A stretch of 64,000 nucleotides of DNA from Populus alba (Eukaryota > Streptophyta > Magnoliopsida > Malpighiales > Salicaceae). Each line of letters starts with the position of its first letter. Position 1 is the first letter of the stretch. The notes below the pieces were generated by a model. The model saw only the letters and a program-made list of their open reading frames with translations, ran no database searches and had not been told where the DNA came from. The position numbers and the translations under genes are program-made. Below, piece after piece: positions 12,989 through 24,662 of the stretch. Location: positions 3,100,001 through 3,164,000 of the forward strand of contig NC_133298.1 in NCBI RefSeq assembly GCF_005239225.2, given 5' to 3'.

Positions 12989-13070
12989 TTTTTATTTTTT
13001 TTTAGATTAACGTGGTATCCAGGCTAACTTGCGTATATCTCGACTAATTTTACAGGTCTTAAAATTAATT
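12989..13070 (-). mobile_element. 5'-truncated SINE with 12-bp target duplication
   Basis: A T-rich tract (the A-rich tail in reverse) is followed by 'agattaacgtgg' and 'ctcgactaat', which match the 3' part of the fuller SINE at 44704-44915. The insert is flanked by a perfect 12-bp direct repeat, ACGTCTTCCATT, at 12977-12988 and 13071-13082. It lies in the RLK1 upstream region; RLK2 lacks it, and RLK4 has only a T-rich tract at the corresponding place (61638-61660). Confidence 0.7.
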
Positions 13071-13082
13071 ACGTCTTCCATT

Positions 13083-13853
13083 CTTGATTGGATGTCTTCG
13101 GGCTTCAGCTATGGACCTACGGTGATGTTTCCCATGAAATTTCGAGTGTACCAACATTCACGTGGTTAATGCTTTTGTTATATCAATCAAATGAATCGAA
13201 ACTTAAGCTTTCAAGTGTGGAACAACATTCTTTGGTCTGTTATGCTTTTGTTATTTTTTTTTTTTTATAGAAACAATGCAGGTTACTTTTCTATGTTTTT
13301 TATAGTAATAATCTTTTAATAAAAAACAATGCGTCTGAAGAGGTGTAGAATATTATGGTCTTCCATTCAATAATTGCGTGATAGGAGGAGCACGTGTATT
13401 TGTCATAATTAATTATTAGAATATTTATGTTGGGGTTTCAGCTAGCTATGGATCCATTAATTCTCGGTTGATTTTTTTTTTTATGAAATACAAGAGATAT
13501 ATTATTTTTCACCATTATGTGCTTATATAATAAGATTATTATATTCCATGATTAAAAAAATACTAAACCCTGCATTGGGTGATCATCCTTCAAGCATTTT
13601 TTATATTTTTTTCTTGTTTTTTCTCCTAGTTTTTCATTGCTTTTGTTAAACAACAAATCTAACTCTATCTCTCTCCCTTAATTACTCGAATTATTTTAGG
13701 TTTTATCTATGATGTGAAATCCGAACTTTACAATTAATAATAGCTAGCTTGTACCCCCCCCCCCCCCCCCAATTCCATGACTCCTGATTATTAAGATATG
13801 AAGATTATTTGTATACTGTCGGTCCTTGACTTGGATGTGAATAGCATAACTTA
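13083..13853. other. RLK upstream spacer with 17-C tract
   Basis: Noncoding. Positions 13083-13250 continue the RLK 5' flank also seen at 61670-61800. A run of 17 C lies at 13754-13770. From about 13480 the sequence matches 15165-15510 and 46915-47170 (shared phrases 'ctgcattgggtgatcatc' and 'tagctagcttgtacccc'), so this is a repeated flank block, not a gene. Confidence 0.7.
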
Positions 13854-13854
13854 G

Positions 13855-13990
13855 GAGAGCTTTTGCCTGTTTCCTTCCATTTGCTACTTCAGCTCCAGTA
13901 GCTGAGTAGGCAAAAGAAGTAAAGAAGGAAGCTTAAGCAAGTAAAGAAATAAACAACAAAGGTATGGATGAGAGCATAAGCAAGTAAAGA
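13855..13990 (-). pseudogene. Relic of RLK first-exon 5' end (signal peptide region)
   Basis: The minus strand resembles the start of RLK1-RLK4: the codons for the signal peptide tail and the GRKEAEALL region are recognisable ('ttccttccatttgctact', 'gagtaggcaaaagaag') with small indels. The rest of the gene is absent. It is followed by a second partial copy of 'cataagcaagtaaagaaat'. Confidence 0.7.
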
Positions 13991-14509
13991 AATATTCATT
14001 TATTTTATTTATTATTATTAGGCTTTTCTAGTTTTCATGTCTCAAAAAATATTGGATGGTCAAAAAGAAGCTTTACTAACTATGGTCTTCCATTCATGTG
14101 AAATCTCAAAAGCTCATAACGTTTAGTCAACCAATGTATGTTTTTCACGAATTCTGGAATCTACAGCTTTCTCGTGTTTCACATTTTCAGCTTCATTCGC
14201 ATTCACATGTAATTACCATAATTGTGAGACCCATGTTTTGTCCCATCAGATCCAAGGCAAAAATTTAGCACAAATCCAACCTAATTAATCTAGGTATTTA
14301 AAGAAAAGGTTGTCGGAACATTGTTGTCTCTCTTTTCTCTTTTTCTTCTCTCACCGTGACTTTCCTATTAAAATATCAAAGGATTCAGCTATCTTTAGAC
14401 TTAAGCTTGGTCAATCAGTTGACTTGTTGACCCAACAATAGAATTTTATTAGGTGTATTGGGTTCAATTTGTCCAAAAAAATAGAGGAATCAATGTATTT
14501 TATTATTAT

Positions 14510-14930
14510 TTCTTTCTTCTTCTTTTTATTTTATTATTATTTCTTTCTTCTTCTTTTTATTTTTTTTACATTAGGGCAATTTTCTTAGACATGCTGCTGA
14601 ACATCATATGATAATTATTCTGCAAAATTAATAAGTTTCATATTCAGCTTTGCGTAAGGATCAGTGAGTAACGATGCAATACTTTTCATCGATTTTCCTT
14701 TGTGTGTATATTCATTTTCATTGATTTTCAACACTCAACTTGTCAAGTGACTTGTTGAAGATTTTACTTGAGGTTTTTCTGTTAGTATATCTGCTATATA
14801 AACAGTCTTCAAATATTAGTATATCTGCTATATAAACAGTCTTCAAATATTACTGAAGGGAGTGAATCATCACATCTTTCAATTCTGCCATGGAAAATGA
14901 CTTTGACAATGGAAGCTGTCATAACCCAAT
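14510..14930 (-). repeat. RLK 3'-flank block, copy 1, with kinase 3'-end relic
   Basis: This block recurs at about 48005-48530 and 63540-64000. Shared landmarks are the CTT-rich tract, 'catgctgctgaacatcatatg' split over neighbouring words, 'tcatcgattttcc' and 'tgaggtttttctgttag'. Its right end, 'ccatggaaaatgactttgacaatgg' in pieces, resembles the minus-strand last exon of the RLKs ('cgtggagaatagctttggc'), so it marks the 3' end of a lost receptor gene. A 45-bp stretch at 14783-14806 is duplicated in tandem just downstream. Confidence 0.65.
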
Positions 14931-15164
14931 TTTGGATTATTCCCCAAAATTCATTTTTTTTTTTCAAAATAAAAATAAAAAAATAAAATAAAGGCTAGCA
15001 ATGTGGAGAAAGGTGATAAAAAAAAACTGTAAAAATAGACAAAAATCAAGTTGTAATTTTTGGAGGAATTTCAAGGCCTAATTGTATCCCATTATGCCCA
15101 AGAATAGAAAAAATGCAAATTCGAAGGTCAAATTAAATGATTATTGGAAAAAAGTTGCATAAAA
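14931..15164. repeat. LTR-like repeat fragment
   Basis: Contains 'ggcctaattgtatccc' and 'ggtcaaattaaatg', the kind of text found in gypsy-type LTRs in plants and similar in style to 420-815 and 23380-23530. No coding sequence and no clear ends. Confidence 0.35.
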
Positions 15165-15510
15165 AGAGATATATTATTTTGCACCATTATGTGCTTTTAT
15201 AATAAGATGATTATATTCCATGATTAAAAAAAAAAATACTAAACCCTGCATTGGGTGATCATCCTTCAAGCATTTTTATATATTTTTCTTGTTTTTTCTC
15301 CTAGTTTTTCATTGCTTGTGTTAAACAACAAATCTAACTCTATCTCTCTCCCTTCATTACCCGAATTATTTTAGGTTTTATCTACGATGTGCAAATCCGA
15401 ACTTTACAATTAATAATAGCTAGCTTGTACCCCACCATTCCATGACTCCTGATTATTAAGAGATGAAGACTATTTGCATACTGTCGGTCCTTGACTTGGA
15501 TGTGAATCGC
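15165..15510. repeat. Second copy of the 13.5-kb flank block
   Basis: Matches 13480-13850 almost base for base, including 'aaaccctgcattgggtgatc' and 'tctaactctatctctctccc', but the long C tract is replaced by 'gtaccccacc'. A third, more diverged copy is at 46915-47170. The pair brackets a lost receptor gene and its flanks. Confidence 0.75.
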
Positions 15511-15639
15511 GTGTTTATTTTTCTTCATGTTTTTGAAAAAAATATTTTTTCCAAAAAAAAAAAAACAAGGCATTCTTGTTTCGAATAAGAAACAAGAATT
15601 TATTATTTAATAGATTTTCCCGTTTTAATATCTTAGAAG

Positions 15640-15760
15640 AGCTTCTGCTTGTGTCCTTCCATTTGCTACTTCAGCTCCAGTAGCTGAGTAAGCAAAAGAA
15701 GGAAGGAAGGAAGCATAAGCAAGTAAAGAAATAAACAACAAAGGTATGGATGAGAGCAAG
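15640..15760 (-). pseudogene. Second relic of RLK first-exon 5' end
   Basis: Same signal-peptide region as at 13855-13990, on the minus strand, followed by 'aaggtatggatgagagcaag', which matches codons 2-10 in RLK4. The rest of the receptor is missing. A third scrap at 15990-16105 holds the start-codon context. Confidence 0.7.
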
Positions 15761-15989
15761 ATTTTTAGTTGTTGTACTAATATGGCAATGTTGAAAGAAG
15801 CTTATTATCATTACCAATTAAAAATAAATAAAATCAAGAGCTTATTATAATTCATTTTCGTTTATTGGAAAACAGAAAAAAGGAGAAAATATGTTGATTT
15901 CTTCCGTTGTGAAATATTTCATCTGGCGAATTTAAGTTCGAAATGGGAAAACTCTTTTTTTTTTTTTTTTTTTAATTAACGTGGGTAAG

Positions 15990-16105
15990 CAAAAGGTATG
16001 GATGAGTGCAAGATTTGGGAAGCCATGGCCTTGGTGGTTTAATTTCTTATGGAGGATATATAAAAAATGATTTGCCCTGGATGTGTATATAATTTTGTAT
16101 AAAAC
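15990..16105 (-). pseudogene. Third RLK relic: start codon and core promoter
   Basis: Positions 16010-16030 match the first codons and 'gggaagccatggccttggtgg' of the intact genes in two overlapping pieces, then 'aaaatgatttgccctgg' and 'tgtatata' of the promoter. A T-tract with 'attaacgtggg' just before it (15955-15990) looks like the tail of another truncated SINE. It ends where the LINE fragment begins. Confidence 0.65.
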
Positions 16106-16282
16106 ATGCACAGACTAATTGGTCTATACTGTGAAAATCCGGTAGGTAGCTTGGGATTCGGTAAAAGAGCAATATAAAAAGTGTTGACACCCATTGGAAG
16201 CTTAGCATGCCTGAAGAATTAAATATTCACCATCTGAAAAATTTATTTTTCTAGATAGTTACATGAGAAAGTAAAAGTAAAT
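16106..16282 (-). mobile_element. LINE reverse-transcriptase fragment, part 2 (split by copia-1)
   Basis: The minus strand reads KLPMGVNTFYIALLP and then QYRPISL, the start of the L1-type RT domain (usual YRPISL motif). The other part of the same LINE lies beyond the copia insertion at 20834-22262, where RT begins with AVWDYDGSK..RPDGF. The LINE stops abruptly near 16106 at the RLK relic. Confidence 0.75.
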
Positions 16283-16543
16283 TGTTGACCAAGAATGACT
16301 CTAGAAGCAAAATAAAATCTCAGCAGAATCTAAGTTTGTTTTTCAGTTATTAGAGTTTGTTTCTTGTTGCTAGTCTAAAGGCTATTCTTATTCCATGTAA
16401 CAGAAAATCAGATATTCTAGGAGAATATCTTGCAATTCTGTTTTTCCTTATTGCATAAATAATCGTATTGAAATTCAATAAAGAATTATGTTCTGCTGCA
16501 ACTACAATTTATAGCTTTTGTTTTCTCTTCAAAATATACAACA
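16283..16543 (+). repeat. Copia-1 5' LTR
   Basis: 261 bp, starting TGTTGACC and ending TACAACA, identical to 20573-20833. An AATAAAG polyadenylation-like signal lies near 16479-16485. Confidence 0.95.
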
Positions 16544-16546
16544 AAT

Positions 16547-16558
16547 TGGTATCAGAGC
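16547..16558 (+). other. Copia-1 primer binding site
   Basis: TGGTATCAGAGC, complementary to the 3' end of plant initiator tRNA-Met, three bases after the 5' LTR. This is the standard primer site of plant copia elements. Confidence 0.9.
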
Positions 16559-16680
16559 TGATTTTCTTGAGGGACTTGTGAGATTGAGAGATCCTAAACA
16601 CAACCTTCAGACACTTGAGAGATTGAGAGAGCCTAAACACAACCTTCAAATACTTTTCATCTAAACACAATACATCCAGT

Positions 16681-19600
16681 ATGAACATAGAAATGCCATT
16701 TACTGCAGTTGCACCTCCAGTATTTGATGGGATCAATTATCAAGTATGGGCTGTTAGAATGGAAGCCTATCTTGATGCTAATGATCTATGGGAAGCAGTT
16801 GAACAAGTATATGAAGTGTCAACTCTGTCAGACAATCCAACAGTTGCACAAATCAAAAATCACAAAGAGAAGAAGCAGAGAACATCGAAAGCAAAAGCAA
16901 CTTTGTTTGCAGCAGTCTCACCCACCATTTTCTACAGAATAATGACTCTCAAAACAGCAAAGGAAATCTGGGATTTTCTGAAAGGAGAATATGAAGGAAA
17001 TGAGAGAATCAAAGGGATGCAGGTGCTAAACTTAATCCGAGAGTTTGAATTACAAAAGATGAAAGAATCAGAAACAATCAAGGAATATTCTAACAAACTT
17101 CTCAGCATTGTTAACAATGTAAGACTTCTTGGCACTGATTTTTCTGATTCTAGAATAGTTCAAAAAATTCTAGTAACAATTTCAGAGAAGTTTGAGACAA
17201 CAATCTCATCTTTAGAAAATTCTAAAGATCTGTCAAGCATTACCTTGGCTGAGTTGTTGAATGCACTACAAGCACAAGAGCAAAGGAGGCTGATGAGGCA
17301 AGAAAGATCTGTAGAGGGTGCATTCTTTATCAGATCTCAAAACAACCGTGATGGTAAGAACAGAAAAAAACAAAACAGCAAGTTTGGAGGTTCTGCATTC
17401 AACACCAGAAACAACAAAACCAGCAACATTCAAAGCTTTCCTCCCTGCCCTCACTGCAAAAAAAACAATCATCCTCAGAATAAATGCTGGTGGAGTCCTA
17501 ATGCACGTTGTTTTAAGTGTGGTCAGTTAGGGCACATGGAAAAGATATGCAAGACTCAACAACAACAAACTGAAGCCAAAGTTGTCGATGATCAACATCA
17601 GGAGGAGCATTTGTTTGTGGTATCATGTTTAGCCACAAATAAACTCACAGAAAATTGGCTCATTGACAGCGGCTGTACAAATCACATGACTCATGATGGA
17701 AAGCTCTTCACAGAGCTTGATAGAAATATTATTTCCAAAGTCAAGATTGGAAATGGAACTCACTTGAAAGTAGAAGGCAAAGGAACAGTAGCCATTGAAA
17801 CACACTCAGGTTTTAAATTAATTTCAGATGTGCTATATGTTCCTGAAATTAATCAAAACTTGTTAAGTGTTTCCCAGTTGCTAGACAAAGGCTATAAAGT
17901 GCTGTTTGAAGATAAAAGTTGTGTGATTGAAGATGCTGAGGGCATAGAAGTCTTCAATATTAAGATGAAAGGCAAGAGTTTTGTGCTGGATTTTAAAGAA
18001 GAGCAGGCTGTTGTACACAAGGAAGTCAATAATTCATTACTTTGGCACAAGAGAATGGGGCATTATCATTATGAAGCATTATTTTTCATGGAAAAGAACA
18101 ACATGGTGAAAGGCTTGCCCAAATTAGAGAAAGATCTTCCAACATGTGCTGCCTGTCAATATGGAAAGCTGTCAAGACTTCCATTTCAACAAAGCAAAGC
18201 CTGGAGAGCTACACAGAAGTTGCAACTAATTCACACAGATGTTGGAGGACCAATGAGCACATCATCTCTAAATGGCAGTAAGTACTATGTTGCCTTTATT
18301 GATGATTATTCCAGAATGTGTTGGATTTATTTTATGAAATTCAAAGCTGAAGTTGCCAACATATTTGGAAAGTTCAAAGCATGGATTGAAACTCAAAGCA
18401 ACTGCAAAATTCAGGTAATCAGATCCGATAATGGAACTGAATACACTTCTGAAAAATTTAACAGATTTTGTGAAGATGCAGGCATTGAACACCAACTTAC
18501 AGCACCATATTCTCCACAACAAAATGGTGTTGTGGAAAGAAAAAACAGAACAGTGATGGAGATGACGAGATGCTTGCTACATGATAAAGGACTGTCTAAG
18601 AAATTCTGGGCTGAGGCAGCTAATACATCAGTATTCTTGTTGAATAGATTGCCAACAAAAGCCCTGCAGACAAGGACTCCGTTTGAAGCCTGGTTTGGCT
18701 ACAAACCAAAGCTAATTAATCTGAAGATATTTGGTTGTTTATGTTTCTCTTATATTCATCAAAATAGGAGAGACAAACTGGACAAGAAGGCTGAAGCTGG
18801 GATTTTTGTAGGCTACAGTGCTGTTGCAAAAGCCTACAGAATCTATATACCTCAAAGAAACAAAGTGATCATCAGCAAGGATGTTCAGTTTTTCGAATCT
18901 GACAGCTGGGATTGGAAAGATGAGAAGCAGATTGAAGATCAAAATCAGAAGAATGACATAGATGATGTACCTGTGAGAGGAACCAGAACTCTTGTTGACA
19001 TTTATCAAAGATGCAATGTTGCTGCAATAGAACCTGCAAATTATGAAGAAGCTACAACTGATCAGAAATGGTTAGATGCAATGAAGGAGGAGCTAAAGAT
19101 GATTGAAAAGAATCAAACGTGGGAATTGGTGGACAGACCTCAACAAAAAAAAGCCATAGGAGTCAAATGGATTTTCAGGACCAAATTGAATTCTGATGGT
19201 TCTGTGAATAAATACAAGGCAAGGCTGGTTGTCAAGGGATATGCTCAGATGTTTGGGGTGGATTTCTCTGAAACATTCGCTCCAGTTGCAAGGATGGATA
19301 CAATAAGGATGCTGCTGGCACTTGCTGCACATAAAGGCTGGACTTTACATCAAATGGATGTAAAGTCAGCCTTTTTGAATGGTTACCTGGAGGAAGAAAT
19401 TTTTGTTGAACAACCTGAAGGTTTTTCTGTTGCAGGACAAGAGAATCAGGTATATCAACTAAAAAAAAGCATTATATGGCTTAAAGCAGGCTCCAAGAAG
19501 CTGGTACAGCAGGATTGATACTTACTTGCAGAACTTAGGCTTTATAAGAAGTCTAAGTGAATCTACTCTTTACGTAAAAGGAGCTGAAGGACATATACTT

Positions 19601-20578
19601 GTTATATCTCTTTATGTTGACGATTTGCTGATAACAGGAAGCTGTAGAGAGCAAATTGACAAGTTTAAAGAAGAGATGAAGTCAGTTTTTGAAATGACAG
19701 ACCTTGGAGGGATGACATTCTTTCTTGGCATGCAAATATTTCAAACACAAAATGAAATATTTCTGTGTCAGCACAAATATGCAAAGGAAATTCTCCAGAA
19801 GTTCAACATGGATCAATGCAAGCCAACAACAACACCAATGAATCAAAAGGAGAGGTTCTGCAAGGAAGATGGAGCTGCAAAAGTGGATGAAAAGCTATAC
19901 AGAAGCCTAATAGGTTGTCTAATGTATTTGACAGCAACCAGACCAGACATCATGCATGCTGTAAGTCTATTATCTAGATATATGCATTGTGCAAGTGAAA
20001 TTCATTTTCAAGCAGCAAAGAGAATTCTCAGATACATAAAAGGCACGGCTGATTATGGGATCAAATTCAGTCAAGTTGGAGAATTCAATCTTCATGGTTA
20101 CTCTGATAGTGACTGGGCAGGAAACATTGATGACATGAGAAGCACCTCTGGTTATTGCTTCAGCTTTGGTTCAGGTGTTTTTTCATGGAGCTCAAAGAAA
20201 CAGGAAATTGTTGCTCAATCTACAGCAGAAGCTGAATATGTTGCTGCCACTGCCTCTGCAAACCAAGCAGTTTGGATCAAGAAACTATTGGCAGATTTGA
20301 ATCTGAAGCAAAATGAAAGCACACAACTGTTTGTGGACAACCAAGCTGCAATATCAATCTCAAATAATCCAGTATTTCATGGCAGGACAAAACATTTCAA
20401 GATTAAATTTTTCTTTCTGAGAGAAGTTCAACAAGAAGGAGAAGTAAAGCTGCTTTACTGCAAAACAGAGGAACAACATGCAGACATCTTAACAAAAGCA
20501 CTTCCTAAGCTCAAGTTTGAGTATTTGAGACAGAAGTTGGGAGTTTGCAGCTTCAGAGTCAAGGAGGAGAATTGTTGA
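16681..20578 (+). CDS. Copia-1 Gag-Pol polyprotein, one frameshift
   Basis: Residues 1-945 are open (16681-19518), then the frame shifts and continues at 19526-20578. Order: UBN2-type gag; zinc knuckle CFKCGQLGHMEKIC near residue 277; protease with DSG near 329; integrase with HKRMGH..CAAC, then catalytic D about 520, D about 583 and E about 619; RT with KYKARLVVKGYAQ and QMDVKSAFLNG; YVDD at 19613-19624; RNase H with DSDWAG and STAEAEY. The frameshift is an extra A in A8 at 19461-19468, just before the LKQAPR motif of RT. As assembled the element cannot make full-length RT. With identical LTRs, the extra base is either a very recent mutation or a sequence error. Confidence 0.92.
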
Positions 20579-20833
20579 CCAAGAATGACTCTAGAAGCAA
20601 AATAAAATCTCAGCAGAATCTAAGTTTGTTTTTCAGTTATTAGAGTTTGTTTCTTGTTGCTAGTCTAAAGGCTATTCTTATTCCATGTAACAGAAAATCA
20701 GATATTCTAGGAGAATATCTTGCAATTCTGTTTTTCCTTATTGCATAAATAATCGTATTGAAATTCAATAAAGAATTATGTTCTGCTGCAACTACAATTT
20801 ATAGCTTTTGTTTTCTCTTCAAAATATACAACA
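20573..20833 (+). repeat. Copia-1 3' LTR
   Basis: Identical to 16283-16543 on base-by-base reading. It begins five bases before the end of the pol reading frame, so the stop codon lies inside the LTR. Confidence 0.95.
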
Positions 20834-22262
20834 TAAATCCATCTGGTCTTGAAACCTTTGACCCATCATAGTCCCAAACAGCTTGCTTTGCCTCCTCTGT
20901 AGTTGCATCCTTCTCAAGCCACATGGATTGCTCTATAGATAGTGTCTTTAACCCATGGCTCCCATTGAAACCCTTGCTGTCTTGGGTTTAGAGAATAACA
21001 TAGAAAAGAATGAAACAACAGCATTTTTAATTCCTTGCGGTGTGTTATGGGTGATCCCATCGTGAGTTATCTTCGTAATATAATCTCGAGATGTCCTCAC
21101 TTTTGCAGCTAGATGGAAGAACTTTGTATTCCTGTCCCCTAATTTACACCAGTTCTGTCTTTATTTTTGCCTCCAAATAGCTTCAACATGTTTGCTAACA
21201 TCCCATTGTTGTTTGTTTGTTAAGGCATATAATTCGATCCTCTCAGTTTCTGATAGGTCACGGACCTCCATTTCTTCTTCCAACTTATGTATTTTATCCT
21301 GCAATTCCCGAAGCCTGCTATCCTGATTACCAAAGACATCATGGTTCCAGGTTCGAAATTTATGTGCCAACAAACTCAATTTCTTAACCAGTGCGAAATT
21401 TCCAGGATGTTTTAGCTCGCATTCTCTCCAGAAAGTCTCCAGATCTTTCATGAATCGTGGCAAGACAGTCCAACAATTCATAAAACAAAACGGCCTCCAC
21501 CCCCAATTCTCACGAATCTGGCCAAGAACTAAATGACAGGGACCGGACAGTCCTCTAGGGGTATATAGTCAAAGACAGTAAAGGGAAATTGCAAGAGACA
21601 AGATGGAGATGCAAGACTTCTGTCTATTCTGCTCATTGATCTGCCCCAAAACCATGTATAACGATGCCCAGCAAGAGGATACTCAATGAAGTCGCAATTA
21701 GAGAGAAAAGACTCGAAGGCCTTTGAACCAGTAACATTTAAGAACCCACTACTCCTTTCACTTGGGTGTAAGGTCTCATTAAAGTCCCCTACTAAGAACA
21801 TGGGCACTTCAAAGGCTGATTTTAGCATGGTAAGCTCATTCTAGGAAGTTCGTCGTTCAAAAACTGAACTAGCTGCATAGACTCCCACTACGGCACAAGC
21901 AAAATCTGAAGAAGAATGAACACCAAAGATAGCAATCCACTGTCCCCCATATTCTATGGAGTTAACTCTGAAGTTCTTATCATTCCATAAGACGAAAACA
22001 CCACCGGATTTCCCAAAAGCATCTATAGAAGTCCATCTAATATTCTGTTCATTCCACAGAAAGTTGACAAAATTTATCTGTGCAGGCTGCCCGCTTAGTC
22101 TCAAGTAGAAAACAAACATCAATCTCATGGTGAATAAGCATCTTTTTAATAGCTTGACGTTTAGCTAGCATACCCAAACAAAAACAATTCCAAAAGTAGA
22201 TTTTCATGTTTAAAAAGATATGAGAAAAAACCATACCCGAAATAGAGTCTCCGGACCGCTAC
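20834..22262 (-). mobile_element. LINE (L1-type) fragment, part 1: endonuclease and start of RT
   Basis: On the minus strand from 22234 the frame begins KIYFWNC, the usual start of an L1 AP-endonuclease. Other blocks are SGGVFVLWNDK, GDFNETLHPSER (catalytic GDFN), and SRIDR, followed by a coiled region (RLRELQDKIHKLEEEMEVRD) and the RT start AVWDYDGSKVSRPDGF. Several frame changes and stops show it is dead. No ORF1 protein is visible upstream of 22262. The RT continues at 16282-16106 across the copia-1 insertion. Confidence 0.85.
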
Positions 22263-23620
22263 TGATTTGCAGTCCAATTTTCAAATTCCTTGTTCACAGT
22301 TTCTATTACCCTCCACTGATGGAGGCTTGTTCTTTCTAGCTGATGTTACCCTCCCTTCTGCTTCTGTTACCCTCCCCTCTTCTTGCTTTTCTTTTGCTTT
22401 CTTTGTTCTTTATTTCCTGGTTTGTTTCTGTTCGATCGCCTCTGTTTGCGTTTCCAGGTCTCCCCTGTGCTGTTCGTCCCCTCGAGTTGTGTCCTCCTGT
22501 TGTTACATGCTGCCAACAGTAACTCTTCTAACGATGAATCTTGAAGAAACAGGGGAATAGATTTGAACAGAGCCATAGCGAGAAAAGAGTTCAATTCACA
22601 AATGCGCCGTTTCATTTTTCAATTAGTAACGTGTCAATAGACACGTGTAAGAAACTTGTAAAGTCTTTTATTGCAATTACGGACGAGCACCTTGCATGCA
22701 TATAATGCACTGTAACCGAATGAAAAACTAGAGAAGAAGAACAATACACTGTGTGTGTGAAAAGAGAGAAATTCGGGTGAATTTGCTCTCATCCTAGTCA
22801 AGTTTAATTTCAATTTATTTTCAGTCATTGAAACTAATTTGATCATCAAATATACCTTGTATTACTCTTTTTGGCACTTAAAGCTTTTGTAAAAGTGACA
22901 GTATTCACTTGGAATAAAATTCAGTTGTTCTTAATCCTGTTGAATCGTCACACCTGTTCTGGTCTTTCTCTCTGGCCTTTATTCCCTTTCTTTTGTTTTC
23001 GTCTGTCCTCTGTTTACATCCCTGTTCTCTGGTTTTTTTCCTCCTCTGTTTGTGTTCTCTCTGTTTTCTGTGATTTTTCTCAGCTTCCGAAACCCCCTCC
23101 TGTTCGTTCTCTCCTCCTCTGGTTTTTTTCGTTTTTTTTCTACCGTCTCTCCCCCGTCCAGAAAGCTCGGCGCCCCCTTTTTTGTGGTCTTTTCTCTGAA
23201 TGTCCTCTCTTTCTGCCCAGACAATGATCATGGGGGTGAGGCATATTTGGAGATGCATCGTGTAGGAGACGTGGTACATGATTGCAACCGGTTTGAGGCA
23301 GTTTCCTTTCTGCTGAATTAATCCACGAAGAAGGTGATGAATAGTGGACACGAAACGGCGTCGTTTAGTCCAAAATGGTTATTTTCAATTTGACCCCTGA
23401 TATTCTGAAATTTAGCAATTAGGCCCCTAATCATGGAAAATCCCCCTTTTTTTAATTTTACCCCTGGATCAAATTGCAATTGAACCCTTGAATTTCGGCA
23501 CCATTTACAAAACAGTCCTTTTTTTCCAATTTAATCAATTATTAATGTCACATTCACCCTCAAGCCCATCACCAATGCAAGAACAAAGGTTACTAATGTC
23601 ACAGTCAATGGTCTCAAATT
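22263..23620. other. Pyrimidine-rich spacer with LTR-like part, no gene
   Basis: Two C/T-rich tracts (22340-22480 and 22950-23220) give spurious reading frames of low complexity. At 23353-23366 is the near-palindrome AAACGGCGTCGTTT, then 23380-23530 has 'tttgacccctgatattc' and 'tcaaattgcaattgaaccc', typical LTR text. This may be a degraded LTR retroelement. No protein is recognised. Confidence 0.5.
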
Positions 23621-24662
23621 CTGGATAATAAATACAGTATTTATTTTTTATTACTTTTTTTTTTTATTTTAGTTTTATAATAAACAATTTTAAATTTTAA
23701 TCAATAAAAAATCTTAAGCTCCGGTTATAAAGTTGAAAAGCTATTAAAATTTATAGAATTTGAGTTAGGTATTTTTAATGTGTAAAAGATATCACTATTT
23801 CTGTTTAAAAATAATAAAGATGATATAAATAAATATAGTTATAATAGATATTACAATATTTTAAAATATATGATAAATATAATTAAATTATTTATTATTT
23901 ATGAATAGTAGATAATTAAATTTAGTTTTGCCACCTGCTTGCGAGAAGAATCTGATTAGCAGGGACAAGTTTCTTAGGTAATGATGCTATGGTTCTGGTT
24001 GTCTTTTTCAGTCCAGAATTTCCTTTTGAATAGTAATGACACGACAACTGTACGAAGTTTGCCATTCTTGAAGGGAAGTTTCCTTTGAGAAAAAATAAAA
24101 AATAAAAAATCCTTGTCTTTGGGCTTCACCTATCAACGGTGACATTCGCTATGAAATCTCAAATTTGGAAAATTTGTCAATTATTTAAAAAATAGAAAGC
24201 ATTGGCCACTTCTTTTAGAACAAGTTTTGTTTGATTGTGGAAATTAATGGGAGTGGTTTTTATTAAATCGTCAAGATTTTTAGTTATATTACTAATATGG
24301 CTATATTGAAAGAAGCTTATTATCATTACCAATTAAAAATAAATATAACCAATAGCTTATTATAATTCATTTTCGTTTATTGGAAAACAAAAAAAACAAA
24401 GGAGAAAATATGTTGATTTCTTCCATTGTTGCTCACGAAAACTAAAAATATGCGAAATATTTCATCTGGCGAATTTAAGTTCGAAATGAGAAAACTCTCT
24501 GTTTCTTGCATTTAATATACACAAGCAGTAGGCGAAGAAATAGACGAAATGTAAGACTTTGGACTGAATATCCAAGACTGACAATAACACCTCTTGAGAG
24601 GAGGGGGACTCTATTACCAGCTGAGCTACTGGCTCCTTGACAGGAAAGTATACTTTAAAAAT

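Larger units (their letters stand above)
16283..20833 (+). mobile_element. Copia-1: young, nearly complete Ty1-copia retrotransposon
   Basis: 4551-bp element with two 261-bp LTRs that I read as identical throughout, a perfect 5-bp target duplication TAAAT (16278-16282 and 20834-20838), a primer binding site for initiator tRNA-Met (16547-16558) and a purine-rich tract before the 3' LTR (20559-20570). It encodes gag, protease, integrase, RT and RNase H in Ty1-copia order. It is inserted into a LINE fragment. Identical LTRs imply a very recent insertion. The only defect found is one extra A in an A8 run at 19461-19468. Confidence 0.95.

Noticed and set aside
13754..13770. Telomere-like or CRISPR-like repeat
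   Set aside because: A single mononucleotide run; there are no TTTAGGG units and no repeat-spacer arrays anywhere in the window.
19440..19530. Programmed ribosomal frameshift at the A8 run of copia-1
   Set aside because: Plant copia elements use one continuous gag-pol frame, and the site is inside RT rather than between gag and pol. A simple extra base fits better.
22263..23227. Possible LINE ORF1 or proline/cysteine-rich protein on either strand
   Set aside because: Frames come from C/T-rich low-complexity sequence; no zinc knuckle or RNA-binding motif was found.
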